Positions 55,698-64,000 of a stretch of DNA of 64,000 nt are shown here, piece by piece. The notes beneath the pieces were generated by a model, which saw only the letters and a program-made list of their open reading frames with translations, was not told the origin of the DNA and made no database searches. Numbering within the stretch: position 1 is the stretch's first letter; every line of letters starts with the position of its first letter. Source of the DNA: Flavobacterium segetis. Lineage in GTDB: Bacteria; Bacteroidota; Bacteroidia; Flavobacteriales; Flavobacteriaceae. The position numbers and the translations under genes were made by a program. Location: positions 124,001 to 188,000 of the forward strand of contig NZ_FQWE01000005.1 in assembly GCF_900129575.1 (NCBI RefSeq), given 5' to 3'.

Positions 55698-56048
55698 ATG
55701 GCAATTATAATAACAGACGAATGTATTAATTGTGGTGCCTGTGAGCCAGAATGCCCAAATACAGCGATATACGAAGGAGCAGACGATTGGAGATATAAAG
55801 ATGGAACAAAACTTAAGGGTAAAGTAATATTGCCAGATGGAACAGAAGTGGACTCTGATGAGGCACAAACTCCTATTTCTGATGAAGTGTACTATATTGT
55901 TCCAGGAAAATGTACGGAATGTAAAGGGTTTCATGATGAACCGCAATGCGCTGCAGTTTGCCCTGTAGATTGTTGCGTTCCTGATGATAGTCATGTTGAG
56001 TCAGAAGAAACGCTGTTAAACAGACAAGCGTTTTTACACAACGAGTAG
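55698..56048 (+). CDS. 2[4Fe-4S] ferredoxin, Alvin type
   Basis: 116 residues. The first cluster motif is C9-x2-C12-x2-C15-x3-C19. The second is C72-x2-C75-x8-C84-x3-C88, whose long insert between the second and third cysteine marks the Alvin (Allochromatium)-type ferredoxins. Extra cysteines C92 and C93 follow, then an acidic tail. A ~50-residue insertion between the clusters (about 22-70) is larger than in simple clostridial ferredoxins. It is a cytosolic low-potential electron carrier, encoded divergently from acyl-CoA reductase. Confidence 0.92.
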   Translation: MAIIITDECINCGACEPECPNTAIYEGADDWRYKDGTKLKGKVILPDGTEVDSDEAQTPISDEVYYIVPGKCTECKGFHDEPQCAAVCPVDCCVPDDSHVESEETLLNRQAFLHNE

Positions 56049-56070
56049 CTTGAATATTTAATTCAATTAC

Positions 56071-56107
56071 AAAACCTATTTATTTTTTTGTAAATAGGTT
56101 TTTTTTT
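56071..56107 (+). terminator. Terminator of ferredoxin gene
   Basis: 12-bp inverted repeat (AAAACCTATTTA / TAAATAGGTTTT) with an 8-nt loop and a T run, 22 bp after the stop. Confidence 0.8.
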
Positions 56108-56217
56108 GTTCTATAGTAAATTAAATGTTTGCGGTTCTTGTAGTATTTCATTTTAAAAAAATATCTAGGCCTTTGATCAACATTAATTTGGAAATCTTTA
56201 TTAAATATTATTTCTAT

Positions 56218-56249
56218 TAAAAAAAAAGGGCTGTCTTTCGACCGCCCTT
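56218..56249 (-). terminator. Terminator of the TonB-dependent receptor gene
   Basis: Stem AAGGGC...GCCCTT with an inner GTC/GAC pair and, on the minus strand, a following T run; 24 bp beyond the receptor stop codon. Confidence 0.75.
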
Positions 56250-56272
56250 CCTCATACAATGAAATATCTTTA

Positions 56273-58981
56273 TTATAAATTAAAACCAAGTCTTAAGTAG
56301 TAATAGGCACCACTAAAACCCATTTGAACAGCATCCCAATATCCTCCGCCTTCAACCCAGTCATCTTGCTGATCAGGATAAACATTTAATAAATTATTTG
56401 CTCCAATAGTAATTTTTGCAGCCTTACTAATTTTATATCCAAGAGTTAAATCAGTTACAATTTTTGCACCGTAAGTATCCGTTGCTGCTTTTACTTGATC
56501 AGCAAACGATCCATAATCAGCCACATCTTCATCCATTTGATAATCTAGCAATTTTACTTCACTAAATCTTGTAAAGGCCAATCCAGCATCAAAATCTTTT
56601 CTATTATAATTAAAATTTAGACCAAATTTATTATTTGGAGCTGATGCTAATAAAAATCCTTTATCGCGTTCTCCAAAAAATGCACCAGCTGGTAAATTAC
56701 CATTTTTTACTTTATTAATTTTCATATCATTAATGTTACCCACTAATGTTACTCCAATTTTACTTTCGTTAATTGTTTTTTTCCAAGCTAAAACAACATC
56801 TAGTCCGGTAGTTTTAGTATCTACGCCATTTACGAAAAATTGTGCTTTATCTACACCAACTCCTAGCGGAGTTGCATCGAAATAACCCGTTAATACAATC
56901 CTATCTTTTACATTAATTAAATACCCATCAATTGTAGCTGTAAAATCGCCGTAATTAGCTGTAAATCCTAGAGAGGCATTCACTGCTTTTTCTTCATTTA
57001 ATTTTTCAATTCCGAAAGATTTAGTAACAGGACTATTATTTGGCGAAAGCAAAACTTCTGTTGCTCCAGCTGAACTAAAGTTAGTAAATCTTAAATTGTA
57101 ATAAACTTGGGCTAATGATGGCGCACGAAAACCAGTGCTTACTGATCCTCTAATATTAATATTTTTATTAGCTTTGATTCGCATGGCTAATTTACCATTC
57201 AATGTACTACCAAAATCGCTATAATTTTCAAAACGAACTGCTCCGCTTATTAAAAAGGCATCAGTTATATCTAATTCAGCGTCAGTGTAAAGCGATAAGT
57301 TAGTTCTACTTCTATCCACTACATTGAGCGGACTATATCCTGGAAAACCTTGTGAACCTCCTGGTCTAGGCAGAGTCATTGGAGAACTAGGATCTGCAGC
57401 ATCATAATCAGGATTTGGAATCGAAGGGATTGTTTGATTTTGAGGATCTGTAATAGGTCTTCTATTGATGTCATAAGTTGCATATGAACCTTCCTCACCT
57501 GCAAAAATATTAAATTTCTCTGTTCTAAATTCTGCTCCAAAAGCAAGATTTAATCCACTTAGTACAGTGTCATAATTTTTAGAAATATCAAAATTAGTAG
57601 TGTTTTGACTTAAACTATGTCCGCCGGCATCAAAATCTGTTGGAGAAGCATCCTCAAGAGAAGCGTTTATCGTTCCTTTAGTGTAATAGTGGAAAAGATT
57701 TTTACCAAAGGTATTGCTGATATCTATTTTCCAGCCGCCTGCTGTTTCGGTTCTAAAACCAGCCGCCATAGAATTATCGATTATGTTAGAAGTAATTCTT
57801 GGTGTATAACCTCCTGGATAAATACTTTCTACTACTCGTGCACCATCTCCTCTTGTAAATGCGTAGGCATCAGTATCTCTCAAATTTCTTCCACCAAAAG
57901 CGTAAAATTCCGTTTTGTCAGAAATTGGAATTACCATGTTTGCAAAAAGATTGAAACCTTGAATTGCAGCTTCACCAAAACCTTTTCTAAAATCGAATCC
58001 CGGGCGCAAGGTTTTATTTTTGTTGATATACTCTGTTGTGAAATTTGCAAAACCTCCTTTTTCGCCAATTGCAACACCATAGTTGGCTGCAACTTTTACA
58101 GATCCACCGTCAAATGATTGATTTTTTCCTATTGAATTCCCATTTCCGTTTTGATCCAAACGATTTCCATCGGTATTTGCTGTACCTGCTGGAAAATCAC
58201 CTTTTGCATTTGTATTAAAAGCACCATAAGTTACGGTACCAGTCAATTCGTTTACATCGTCATTTAAAACGATATTGATTACACCAGCAATTGCATCAGA
58301 ACCATATTGAGCTGCAGCTCCATCTCTAAGTATTTCAATTCTTTTAATGGAAGCCGCGGGAATCGCGTTCAAATCTGTTCCTGTATTTCCACGTCCTCGA
58401 GTTCCAAAAAGGTTGATAAGGGACGATTGATGTCTTCTTTTTCCATTAATTAAAACTAAAGTTTGATCTGGTCCTAAACCTCTTAATGAAGCAGGATCTA
58501 CGTGATCTGCGCCATCAGAACCTGATTGTTTGTTAGCGTTAAATGAAGGTGCTACATATTGTAATAATTCATTAATTTCTAATTTTCCGCTTTGAGTGGT
58601 TACATCTTTAACACTGATAATATCTATTGGAACAGCAGAGTTTACAACGGTTCTTTTTGTATTTCGCGAACCCACAATTTGAACTTCCTGTAAAACTTGT
58701 CCACCATCTAAGGATAAGACAACATTTAAAATTGCGCTATCCGCTATTCTTTCTAAATTAGAAAATCCTACATAACTGAAAATCAATATAGCGCCTTCTT
58801 TTATTTTTATTCGATAAGCACCATTTGAATCCGTAGAAACTCCATTAAAAGTTCCTTTTTCGACAATATTAACTCCTGGCAATGCCGCACCAGAATTGTC
58901 TGTTACGGTTCCTGAGATTTCCTTTTGAGCAAAAAGAAACGAAGCATTAAACAGAAATAAAAGTAAAATAATTTTTTTCAT
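56273..58981 (-). CDS. TonB-dependent outer-membrane receptor with carboxypeptidase-like regulatory domain
   Basis: 902 residues from the ATG at 58981 (signal peptide MKKIILLLFLFNASFLFAQ). A carboxypeptidase-D-like domain (about 20-105, ISGTVTDNSGAALPGVNIVEKG), a plug (about 115-240, QYVAPSFNANKQSGSDGADHVD, VLINGKRRHQSSLINLFG, IEILRDGAAAQYGSDAIAGV) and a barrel with a terminal YYLRLGFNL strand follow. There is no SusD gene beside it, so it is not a glycan SusC pair, and a metal-chelate or other cargo is possible. It is monocistronic with its own terminator. Confidence 0.9.
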   Translation of the reverse strand: MKKIILLLFLFNASFLFAQKEISGTVTDNSGAALPGVNIVEKGTFNGVSTDSNGAYRIKIKEGAILIFSYVGFSNLERIADSAILNVVLSLDGGQVLQEVQIVGSRNTKRTVVNSAVPIDIISVKDVTTQSGKLEINELLQYVAPSFNANKQSGSDGADHVDPASLRGLGPDQTLVLINGKRRHQSSLINLFGTRGRGNTGTDLNAIPAASIKRIEILRDGAAAQYGSDAIAGVINIVLNDDVNELTGTVTYGAFNTNAKGDFPAGTANTDGNRLDQNGNGNSIGKNQSFDGGSVKVAANYGVAIGEKGGFANFTTEYINKNKTLRPGFDFRKGFGEAAIQGFNLFANMVIPISDKTEFYAFGGRNLRDTDAYAFTRGDGARVVESIYPGGYTPRITSNIIDNSMAAGFRTETAGGWKIDISNTFGKNLFHYYTKGTINASLEDASPTDFDAGGHSLSQNTTNFDISKNYDTVLSGLNLAFGAEFRTEKFNIFAGEEGSYATYDINRRPITDPQNQTIPSIPNPDYDAADPSSPMTLPRPGGSQGFPGYSPLNVVDRSRTNLSLYTDAELDITDAFLISGAVRFENYSDFGSTLNGKLAMRIKANKNINIRGSVSTGFRAPSLAQVYYNLRFTNFSSAGATEVLLSPNNSPVTKSFGIEKLNEEKAVNASLGFTANYGDFTATIDGYLINVKDRIVLTGYFDATPLGVGVDKAQFFVNGVDTKTTGLDVVLAWKKTINESKIGVTLVGNINDMKINKVKNGNLPAGAFFGERDKGFLLASAPNNKFGLNFNYNRKDFDAGLAFTRFSEVKLLDYQMDEDVADYGSFADQVKAATDTYGAKIVTDLTLGYKISKAAKITIGANNLLNVYPDQQDDWVEGGGYWDAVQMGFSGAYYYLRLGFNL

Positions 58982-59207
58982 AATAATTTGGTTTTGGTTC
59001 TTGATTAAATTAATCAACGCAATATACTATATTTATAACTTTCTGGCAGTAAAGAGGGATATTTTACTAAAAAATCTGATATTTGATTAAAGCTTGACTT
59101 AATTGTTGCTAAATGTATAAATTTAGTTAATTGTTTTTTTAATTCGTATTGCAGTAAAAAGCAAGTCAATAATTTAAGGAATATGCTAACTAGCATTTAT
59201 TTAATCT

Positions 59208-59215
59208 TATATTTG
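59208..59215 (+). promoter_or_regulatory. Bacteroidota -7 motif (TATATTTG) upstream of ychF
   Basis: TAnnTTTG match 65 bp before the ychF ATG. Confidence 0.45.
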
Positions 59216-59280
59216 CAAACTTTTAAAAGTAATTATTATAAACGTGTAGCAGACAACTGCTATTTGTAATCGAAAATAGT

Positions 59281-60375
59281 ATGAAAGCAGGAATTGTAGG
59301 ATTGCCAAATGTTGGAAAATCAACATTATTTAATTGTTTATCAAATGCAAAAGCACAGAGTGCAAACTTTCCTTTTTGTACTATTGAGCCTAATATTGGT
59401 GTGGTAAATGTACCAGATTCCAGAATTGAAAAATTAGAAGAATTAGTAAAACCAGAGCGTGTACAAATGGCAACAGTTGATATTGTTGATATTGCGGGAC
59501 TGGTAAAAGGAGCAAGTAAAGGCGAAGGCTTAGGAAATCAATTTTTAGGGAATATTAGAGAGTGTAACGCTATTATCCACGTTTTGCGTTGTTTTGACAA
59601 TGATAATATTGTTCATGTTGACGGAAATGTAAATCCAATTCGTGATAAAGAAACAATCGATATCGAGTTACAATTAAAAGATTTAGAAACGGTAGAGAAA
59701 CGATTAGAGAAAGTGAATCGTGCTGCTAAAACAGGAAATAAAGAAGCGCAAACTGAAAAAGCACTTTTAGACCGTATAAGAGAAACGTTGCTACAAGCAA
59801 AATCTGCTAGAACAATCACTCCGCAAGGTAATGATGAAGAAGTTTTAATGGAATCTTTTCAATTAATTACAGCAAAACCAGTTTTGTATATTTGCAATGT
59901 TGATGAAAATTCAGCAGTAAATGGTAACAAATATGTAGATCAAGTTCGAGAATTAGTAAAAGATGAAGATGCAGAAGTTATCATCCTTTCTGTAGGTGCC
60001 GAAGCTGATATAACCGAATTAGAAAGTTATGAGGAACGCCAAGTTTTTCTGGAAGATATGGGTTTGAAAGAGCCAGGAGCATCTGTTTTAATTCGTGCCG
60101 CATATAAATTGTTAAAACAACAAACTTATTTTACAGCAGGTGTTAAGGAAGTTCGCGCCTGGACAATTAATATTGGAGCGACTGCACCACAAGCTGCAGG
60201 AGTTATTCATACTGATTTTGAAAAAGGTTTTATCCGTGCTGAGGTTATTGCTTTTGAGGATTTTGTTCATTTCGGTTCAGAAGCTAAATGTAAGGAGGCT
60301 GGAAAATTCAAAGTTGAAGGGAAAGAATATATCGTGAAAGATGGTGACGTAATGCATTTCCGTTTCAACGTTTAA
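59281..60375 (+). CDS. ychF: Redox-regulated ATPase/GTPase YchF
   Basis: 364 residues, the usual length. P-loop GLPNVGKSTLFN (7-18), switch region NFPFCTIEPNIGVV and DIVDIAGLVKGASKGEGLGNQFL fit YchF/OLA1. A coiled-coil insert (about 128-200) and a C-terminal TGS domain (about 280-364, AWTINIGATAPQAAGVIHTDFEKGF) are present. YchF hydrolyses ATP rather than GTP, binds ribosomes and affects stress response. A strong terminator follows. Confidence 0.96.
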   Translation: MKAGIVGLPNVGKSTLFNCLSNAKAQSANFPFCTIEPNIGVVNVPDSRIEKLEELVKPERVQMATVDIVDIAGLVKGASKGEGLGNQFLGNIRECNAIIHVLRCFDNDNIVHVDGNVNPIRDKETIDIELQLKDLETVEKRLEKVNRAAKTGNKEAQTEKALLDRIRETLLQAKSARTITPQGNDEEVLMESFQLITAKPVLYICNVDENSAVNGNKYVDQVRELVKDEDAEVIILSVGAEADITELESYEERQVFLEDMGLKEPGASVLIRAAYKLLKQQTYFTAGVKEVRAWTINIGATAPQAAGVIHTDFEKGFIRAEVIAFEDFVHFGSEAKCKEAGKFKVEGKEYIVKDGDVMHFRFNV

Positions 60376-60414
60376 TTTCCGAGAAAATTTAATAACGAGT
60401 ATAGATAATAGTTT

Positions 60415-60444
60415 AAGCCGTAGAAGAAATTCTGCGGCTTTTTT
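60415..60444 (+). terminator. Terminator of ychF
   Basis: 11-bp stem (AAGCCGTAGAA / TTCTGCGGCTT, one G-T wobble) with a 4-nt loop and T run, 40 bp after the stop. Confidence 0.85.
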
Positions 60445-60499
60445 GTGACTCGCAAATTGAATACCACGCACTGAACACAGAACACTTTCTTTGGAACTA

Positions 60500-60650
60500 A
60501 ATCCAGCTTTCCGTTTCAAGATTTTCCTAGAACGTTTTTTTTGTAGGACCATAAAGGAGCTTCTTCCAGTCGCTCTTTAAGGTTAATAAATAATATAGCG
60601 TTCAAGAAAAATGCTTTGCACTACAATCTGGGGTAAAAAAATGAGTGCTA
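60500..60650 (+). repeat. Dispersed intergenic hairpin repeat, copy C
   Basis: Element order as in copy A: AATCCAGCT, T-rich arm, core AAAGGAGCTTCTTCCAGTCG followed by CTCTTTAA, A-rich arm, and the end CAATCTGGGGTAAAAA. More decayed than copy A in the outer arms. Confidence 0.65.
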
Positions 60651-60689
60651 TTATTTTATTTTTAGTACATTTAAAAAAAATAAATTTTC

Positions 60690-61214
60690 ATGAAAATAAT
60701 CGCTTTTGGCGCAAGCCCTAGTAAAAACTCTATCAATAAAAAATTAGCAACTTATGCTGCCCACTTATTCGAAAATGCTGCTGTCGAAGTATTAGATTTA
60801 AACGATTACGAAATGCCTATTTACACTGTTGACATTGAAAAACAAATAGGTGAGCACAAATTAGCTCACAGTTTTTTAGCTAAAATTGCAAGTGCAGATC
60901 TTTTAGTTGTATCACTAGCTGAAAATAACGGAAATTATACTGTTGCTTTCAAAAATGTTTTCGACTGGTGCACTCGTATTAAAAAAGAAGTTTTTCAAGA
61001 CAAACCTATGCTTCTGATGGCCACTTCTACAGGTGTAAATGGCGCTACAATCGTTTTAGGAATTGCAAAAAATGCTTTTCCATTTTATGGGGGAAACATT
61101 AAGGCATCTTTCTCATTACCTAGCTTCGATGATAATTTTAACATTGAAAAACAGGAAATTAGTAATATTGAATCACGTAAAGAATTGCAAAATTTAATAG
61201 TAGATAATTTTTAA
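60690..61214 (+). CDS. NADPH-dependent FMN reductase-family protein
   Basis: 174 residues with a flavodoxin-like fold: phosphate-binding loop GASPSKNSINKKL (8-20), SLAENNGNYTVAFKNVFDWC and the AATSTG-like stretch LLMATSTGVNGATIVLGIA. Family members reduce FMN or quinones and some act in NAD(P)H-driven detoxification. Its stop overlaps or lies within two bases of the next gene's start, and that gene makes NAD from nicotinate, so the two are co-transcribed and may link NAD supply and flavin reduction. Confidence 0.85.
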   Translation: MKIIAFGASPSKNSINKKLATYAAHLFENAAVEVLDLNDYEMPIYTVDIEKQIGEHKLAHSFLAKIASADLLVVSLAENNGNYTVAFKNVFDWCTRIKKEVFQDKPMLLMATSTGVNGATIVLGIAKNAFPFYGGNIKASFSLPSFDDNFNIEKQEISNIESRKELQNLIVDNF

Positions 61215-61221
61215 AGTGGGA

Positions 61222-62400
61222 ATGATTTCAGTTCAATTATATTCTATTTTAGATAATGACTTTTATAAATTCACGATGCAACATGCAGTAATCAAACTTT
61301 TCCCAAAAGCTGAAGTTCGTTATGCATTCATAAATCGTGGCAAACATCAATTCCCACCACATTTTGCCGATTTACTTCGTGAAGCTGTTGATGCGATGAT
61401 TTATTTAAAATTAACCGTCGCCGAAAAAAAATTCCTTGCCGATAATTGTCCTTATTTAGATCCAACTTATTTAGATTTTTTACAAGGCTATCAATACGAT
61501 CCTTCCGAAGTAACAATTGAGCAGGAGGGAAGTGAATTGAAAGTTACGATAGAAGGATATTGGTATAGAACAATTCTTTGGGAAGTTCCTGTAATGGCGT
61601 TAATTTCAGAACTTTTTTATGCGTCTCAAAATTTAATTCGTGTAGATGATGATGAAGTTAAAAGCATTACTAAATCAAAAATAGAAAGTTATAATAGTAT
61701 GGGGGTTGTTATTTTAGAATTTGGAACCCGTCGCCGATATTCTTTTGAAGTTCAAAAATTAGTTAATGAAACATTAGATACTTTTGGTGCTAATACTTTT
61801 TTAGGAACTAGTAACGTGTATTTAGCAATGTTACAAAACAGAAAACCCTCGGGAACCCATGCACATGAATGGTTTATGTATCATGCTTCAGAATACGGAT
61901 TCAAAGTGGCTAATGCAATCAGTCTCGAAAACTGGACAAAAATATATCAAGGAGATTTAGGAATTGCACTTACTGACACATATACAAGTGAAGTGTTTTT
62001 CGAACAGTTCAATAAGAAATTTTCTAAATTATTTGACGGAGTCCGACAAGACAGTGGAGATCCAATTGAGTTTGCTAAAAATACAATTGAACATTACCAA
62101 AAAATGGGAATCGATCCAAAATCTAAAATTATTGTTTTCTCTGATTCTTTGAATTTAGAAAAGGTAAAAGTTATTGCTGAGTTTTGTCGAGGAAAAATAA
62201 AAATGTCTTTTGGAATTGGAACAAACTTTAGCAATGATGTAGGTTTACCTGCTATGAATATGGTGATTAAACTTACGGATACTAAAACTGAAAACGGTCG
62301 CTGGGAAGGTGTTGTGAAATTATCAGATGAAAAAAATAAACATACGGGAACTCCTAAAATGATTACGCTTGCCCAAGAAGTTTTAGGAATAGAATCCTAA
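61222..62400 (+). CDS. pncB: Nicotinate phosphoribosyltransferase
   Basis: 392 residues from the ATG at 61222; a GTG at 61216 would add two residues and would leave one base after the preceding stop. Features are the opening LDNDFYKFTMQHAV, FGTRRRYSFEVQ, the histidine that is phosphorylated in other PncB proteins in GTHAHEWFM, and FGIGTNFSND near the end. It makes nicotinate mononucleotide from nicotinate and PRPP in NAD salvage. It is the second gene of a two-gene operon with the FMN reductase. Confidence 0.95.
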   Translation: MISVQLYSILDNDFYKFTMQHAVIKLFPKAEVRYAFINRGKHQFPPHFADLLREAVDAMIYLKLTVAEKKFLADNCPYLDPTYLDFLQGYQYDPSEVTIEQEGSELKVTIEGYWYRTILWEVPVMALISELFYASQNLIRVDDDEVKSITKSKIESYNSMGVVILEFGTRRRYSFEVQKLVNETLDTFGANTFLGTSNVYLAMLQNRKPSGTHAHEWFMYHASEYGFKVANAISLENWTKIYQGDLGIALTDTYTSEVFFEQFNKKFSKLFDGVRQDSGDPIEFAKNTIEHYQKMGIDPKSKIIVFSDSLNLEKVKVIAEFCRGKIKMSFGIGTNFSNDVGLPAMNMVIKLTDTKTENGRWEGVVKLSDEKNKHTGTPKMITLAQEVLGIES

Positions 62401-62414
62401 GATCAATTGGTTTA

Positions 62415-62443
62415 TTGCTGTCGACATCATTTTTATAACTTTG
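62415..62443 (+). promoter_or_regulatory. Promoter TTG-N18-TAACTTTG for parE
   Basis: TTG at 62415-62417 and TAACTTTG at 62436-62443, about 108 bp before the parE ATG. This is the best-formed promoter in the window. Confidence 0.6.
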
Positions 62444-62551
62444 GAGCGAAGCTCTTTTAAAATATATCGAATAACACTATATTAGCGCGCTCTAGGTTAA
62501 GCTAAAAAGTAAAAACCAAAAAGAACAAAGTTAAAATCTACAAAATTTACA

Positions 62552-64000
62552 ATGTCCGATCAAAATCAATATACCGAAGATAACATTAGGTCATTAGACT
62601 GGAAAGAACACATTCGAATGCGTCCTGGAATGTATATTGGGAAACTGGGAGACGGTTCTTCACCAGATGATGGTATTTATATTCTTTTAAAGGAAGTTTT
62701 AGACAACTGTATCGATGAATTTGTCATGGGTGCTGGGAAAACAATTGAAGTTACAATCAAAGATAAAACCGTTACCGTACGAGATTATGGTCGTGGAATT
62801 CCTTTGGGAAAAGTGATTGATGTTGTATCTAAGATGAATACAGGAGGGAAATATGATTCTCTAGCGTTTAAAAAATCCGTGGGATTAAATGGAGTAGGTA
62901 CAAAGGCTGTAAATGCTTTATCGAACTATTTTCGTGTCGAATCTGTTCGAGATGAAAAACAAAAAGCAGCAGAATTTTCAGCTGGGAACTTAGTTCTTGA
63001 GGAAGATATAATTGAGACCACAAAGAGAAAAGGAACAAAGGTTACTTTTATTCCAGACGAATCAATCTTTAAAAATTATAAATTTAGATATGAGTATATT
63101 ATCAAAATGCTTAAAAACTATTGTTACTTAAACAATGGTTTGACGATCATTTTTAACGGTGAGAAATACTTTTCTGAAAACGGACTTAGAGATTTATTAG
63201 AGGAAACTATCAGTGCTGAAGATTTAGAATATCCTATTATTCACTTGAAAGGCGAAGATATTGAAATTGCTTTGACACACAGTAAAACGCAATATAGCGA
63301 AGAATACCATTCGTTTGTAAATGGGCAAAATACAACTCAAGGAGGAACTCATCTTGCCGCTTATCGCGAAGCGATTGTAAAAACGATTCGCGAATTTTAT
63401 AATAAAAGTTTTGAAGCTTCAGATGTTCGAAAATCTATTGTTACTGCAATTAGCATTAAAGTAATGGAGCCGGTTTTTGAATCACAAACCAAAACCAAAT
63501 TAGGTTCGACTGATATGGGTTCCGAAGTGGGAATGCCTTCAGTACGAACTTTTGTAAATGATTTTGTAAAAACAAAATTAGATAATTATTTACACAAGAA
63601 TCCTGTTACTGCAGATGCATTATTACGCAAAATTTTGCAGGCAGAAAGAGAGCGTAAAGAATTATCTGGAATTAGAAAACTAGCTACAGATCGAGCTAAG
63701 AAAGCAAATTTGCATAATAAAAAATTGAGAGATTGCCGTGCGCACCTTCCAGATACAAAAAATCCTAGAAATTTAGAAAGTACGCTTTTTATCACCGAGG
63801 GAGATTCAGCGTCAGGTTCCATTACCAAATCCAGAGATGTTAACACACAAGCTGTTTTTAGTTTGCGTGGAAAACCTTTGAACTCTTACGGGATGAGTAA
63901 GAAAATTGTTTATGAAAATGAAGAATTCAACTTATTACAATCCGCATTAGATATCGAGGATGGACTTGAAAAGTTGCGTTACAACAATATTGTAATTGCA
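62552..64000 (+). CDS. parE: DNA topoisomerase IV subunit B (3' end outside window)
   Basis: 483 codons open to the window edge from the ATG at 62552. The GHKL ATPase motifs are seen: [26 protein letters not shown] and [14 protein letters not shown]. The TOPRIM start [12 protein letters not shown] is reached near residue 410-425, and [10 protein letters not shown] follows. The start [20 protein letters not shown] and [21 protein letters not shown], rather than the GyrB-type HVRMRPSMYIG, favours ParE over GyrB. It forms topoisomerase IV with ParC and decatenates chromosomes. Confidence 0.9.
   Translation, partial: MSDQNQYTEDNIRSLDWKEHIRMRPGMYIGKLGDGSSPDDGIYILLKEVLDNCIDEFVMGAGKTIEVTIKDKTVTVRDYGRGIPLGKVIDVVSKMNTGGKYDSLAFKKSVGLNGVGTKAVNALSNYFRVESVRDEKQKAAEFSAGNLVLEEDIIETTKRKGTKVTFIPDESIFKNYKFRYEYIIKMLKNYCYLNNGLTIIFNGEKYFSENGLRDLLEETISAEDLEYPIIHLKGEDIEIALTHSKTQYSEEYHSFVNGQNTTQGGTHLAAYREAIVKTIREFYNKSFEASDVRKSIVTAISIKVMEPVFESQTKTKLGSTDMGSEVGMPSVRTFVNDFVKTKLDNYLHKNPVTADALLRKILQAERERKELSGIRKLATDRAKKANLHNKKLRDCRAHLPDTKNPRNLESTLFITEGDSASGSITKSRDVNTQAVFSLRGKPLNSYGMSKKIVYENEEFNLLQSALDIEDGLEKLRYNNIVIA

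Larger units (their letters stand above)
60376..60689. other. Intergenic gap with terminator and repeat copy C
   Basis: About 314 bp with no ORF, filled by the ychF terminator and a dispersed repeat copy. Confidence 0.6.

Overview
The window looks like a stretch of chromosome from a Flavobacterium-like member of the Bacteroidota. The evidence is the AT-rich sequence, a SusC/SusD polysaccharide utilization locus, a T9SS C-terminal sorting domain, several TAnnTTTG promoter motifs typical of the phylum, and many flavobacterial housekeeping genes. No tRNA, rRNA, CRISPR array, intact insertion sequence or prophage was seen. Most of the window is ordinary chromosome. The accessory parts are about 16.2-19.5 kb, the glucan locus at 19.5-33.5 kb, and decayed intergenic stretches near 36.5, 37.0-37.8 and 51.5-52.1 kb.

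Layout. 0-6.4 kb: partial FMN-binding glutamate synthase-like protein, NYN/LOTUS protein, an alpha-oxoamine synthase (probably serine palmitoyltransferase), a GNAT-fold protein and an outer-membrane barrel. 6.4-12.1 kb: a small membrane protein, YfhO-family protein, glycosyltransferase and flippase, suggesting surface polysaccharide work. 12.2-16.2 kb: small proteins and uvrA. 16.2-19.5 kb: a truncated duplicate of the next regulator gene, a T9SS-secreted protein broken by one stop codon, and a barrel protein.

19.5-33.5 kb is a beta-glucan (laminarin-type) utilization locus: a membrane-spanning sensor/transcription factor, SusC, SusD, a surface glycan-binding lipoprotein with a duplicated domain, a PKD-GH16 lipoprotein, a GH3 beta-glucosidase and a second GH16. 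Inferred flow: the GH16 enzymes cut beta-1,3-glucan outside the cell, the SGBP and SusD bind it, SusC imports oligosaccharides, GH3 releases glucose, and the regulator senses the oligosaccharides. A hairpin terminator lies between the first GH16 and the GH3.

34-36.5 kb: ECF sigma factor, a 47-residue small ORF, an endonuclease III without its iron-sulfur cysteines, and a peroxiredoxin. 37.8-50.9 kb: housekeeping and conserved unknowns, including a dihydroorotase-like protein without the metal HxH, a BatA-type protein, a lactonase, a DEAD-box helicase, a LolD-type ATPase and MsrA. 51-56 kb: a heavily stopped pseudogene, then serA, serC and acyl-CoA reductase, divergent from a ferredoxin. 56.2-64 kb: TonB receptor, ychF, FMN reductase, nicotinate phosphoribosyltransferase and the start of parE.

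The least explained signals are: (i) a pseudogene with six internal stops and no frameshift at 51528-52121; (ii) a ~200 bp direct duplication of the regulator's 5' region; (iii) a family of ~150 bp intergenic hairpin repeats; and (iv) conserved enzymes with lost cofactor residues.
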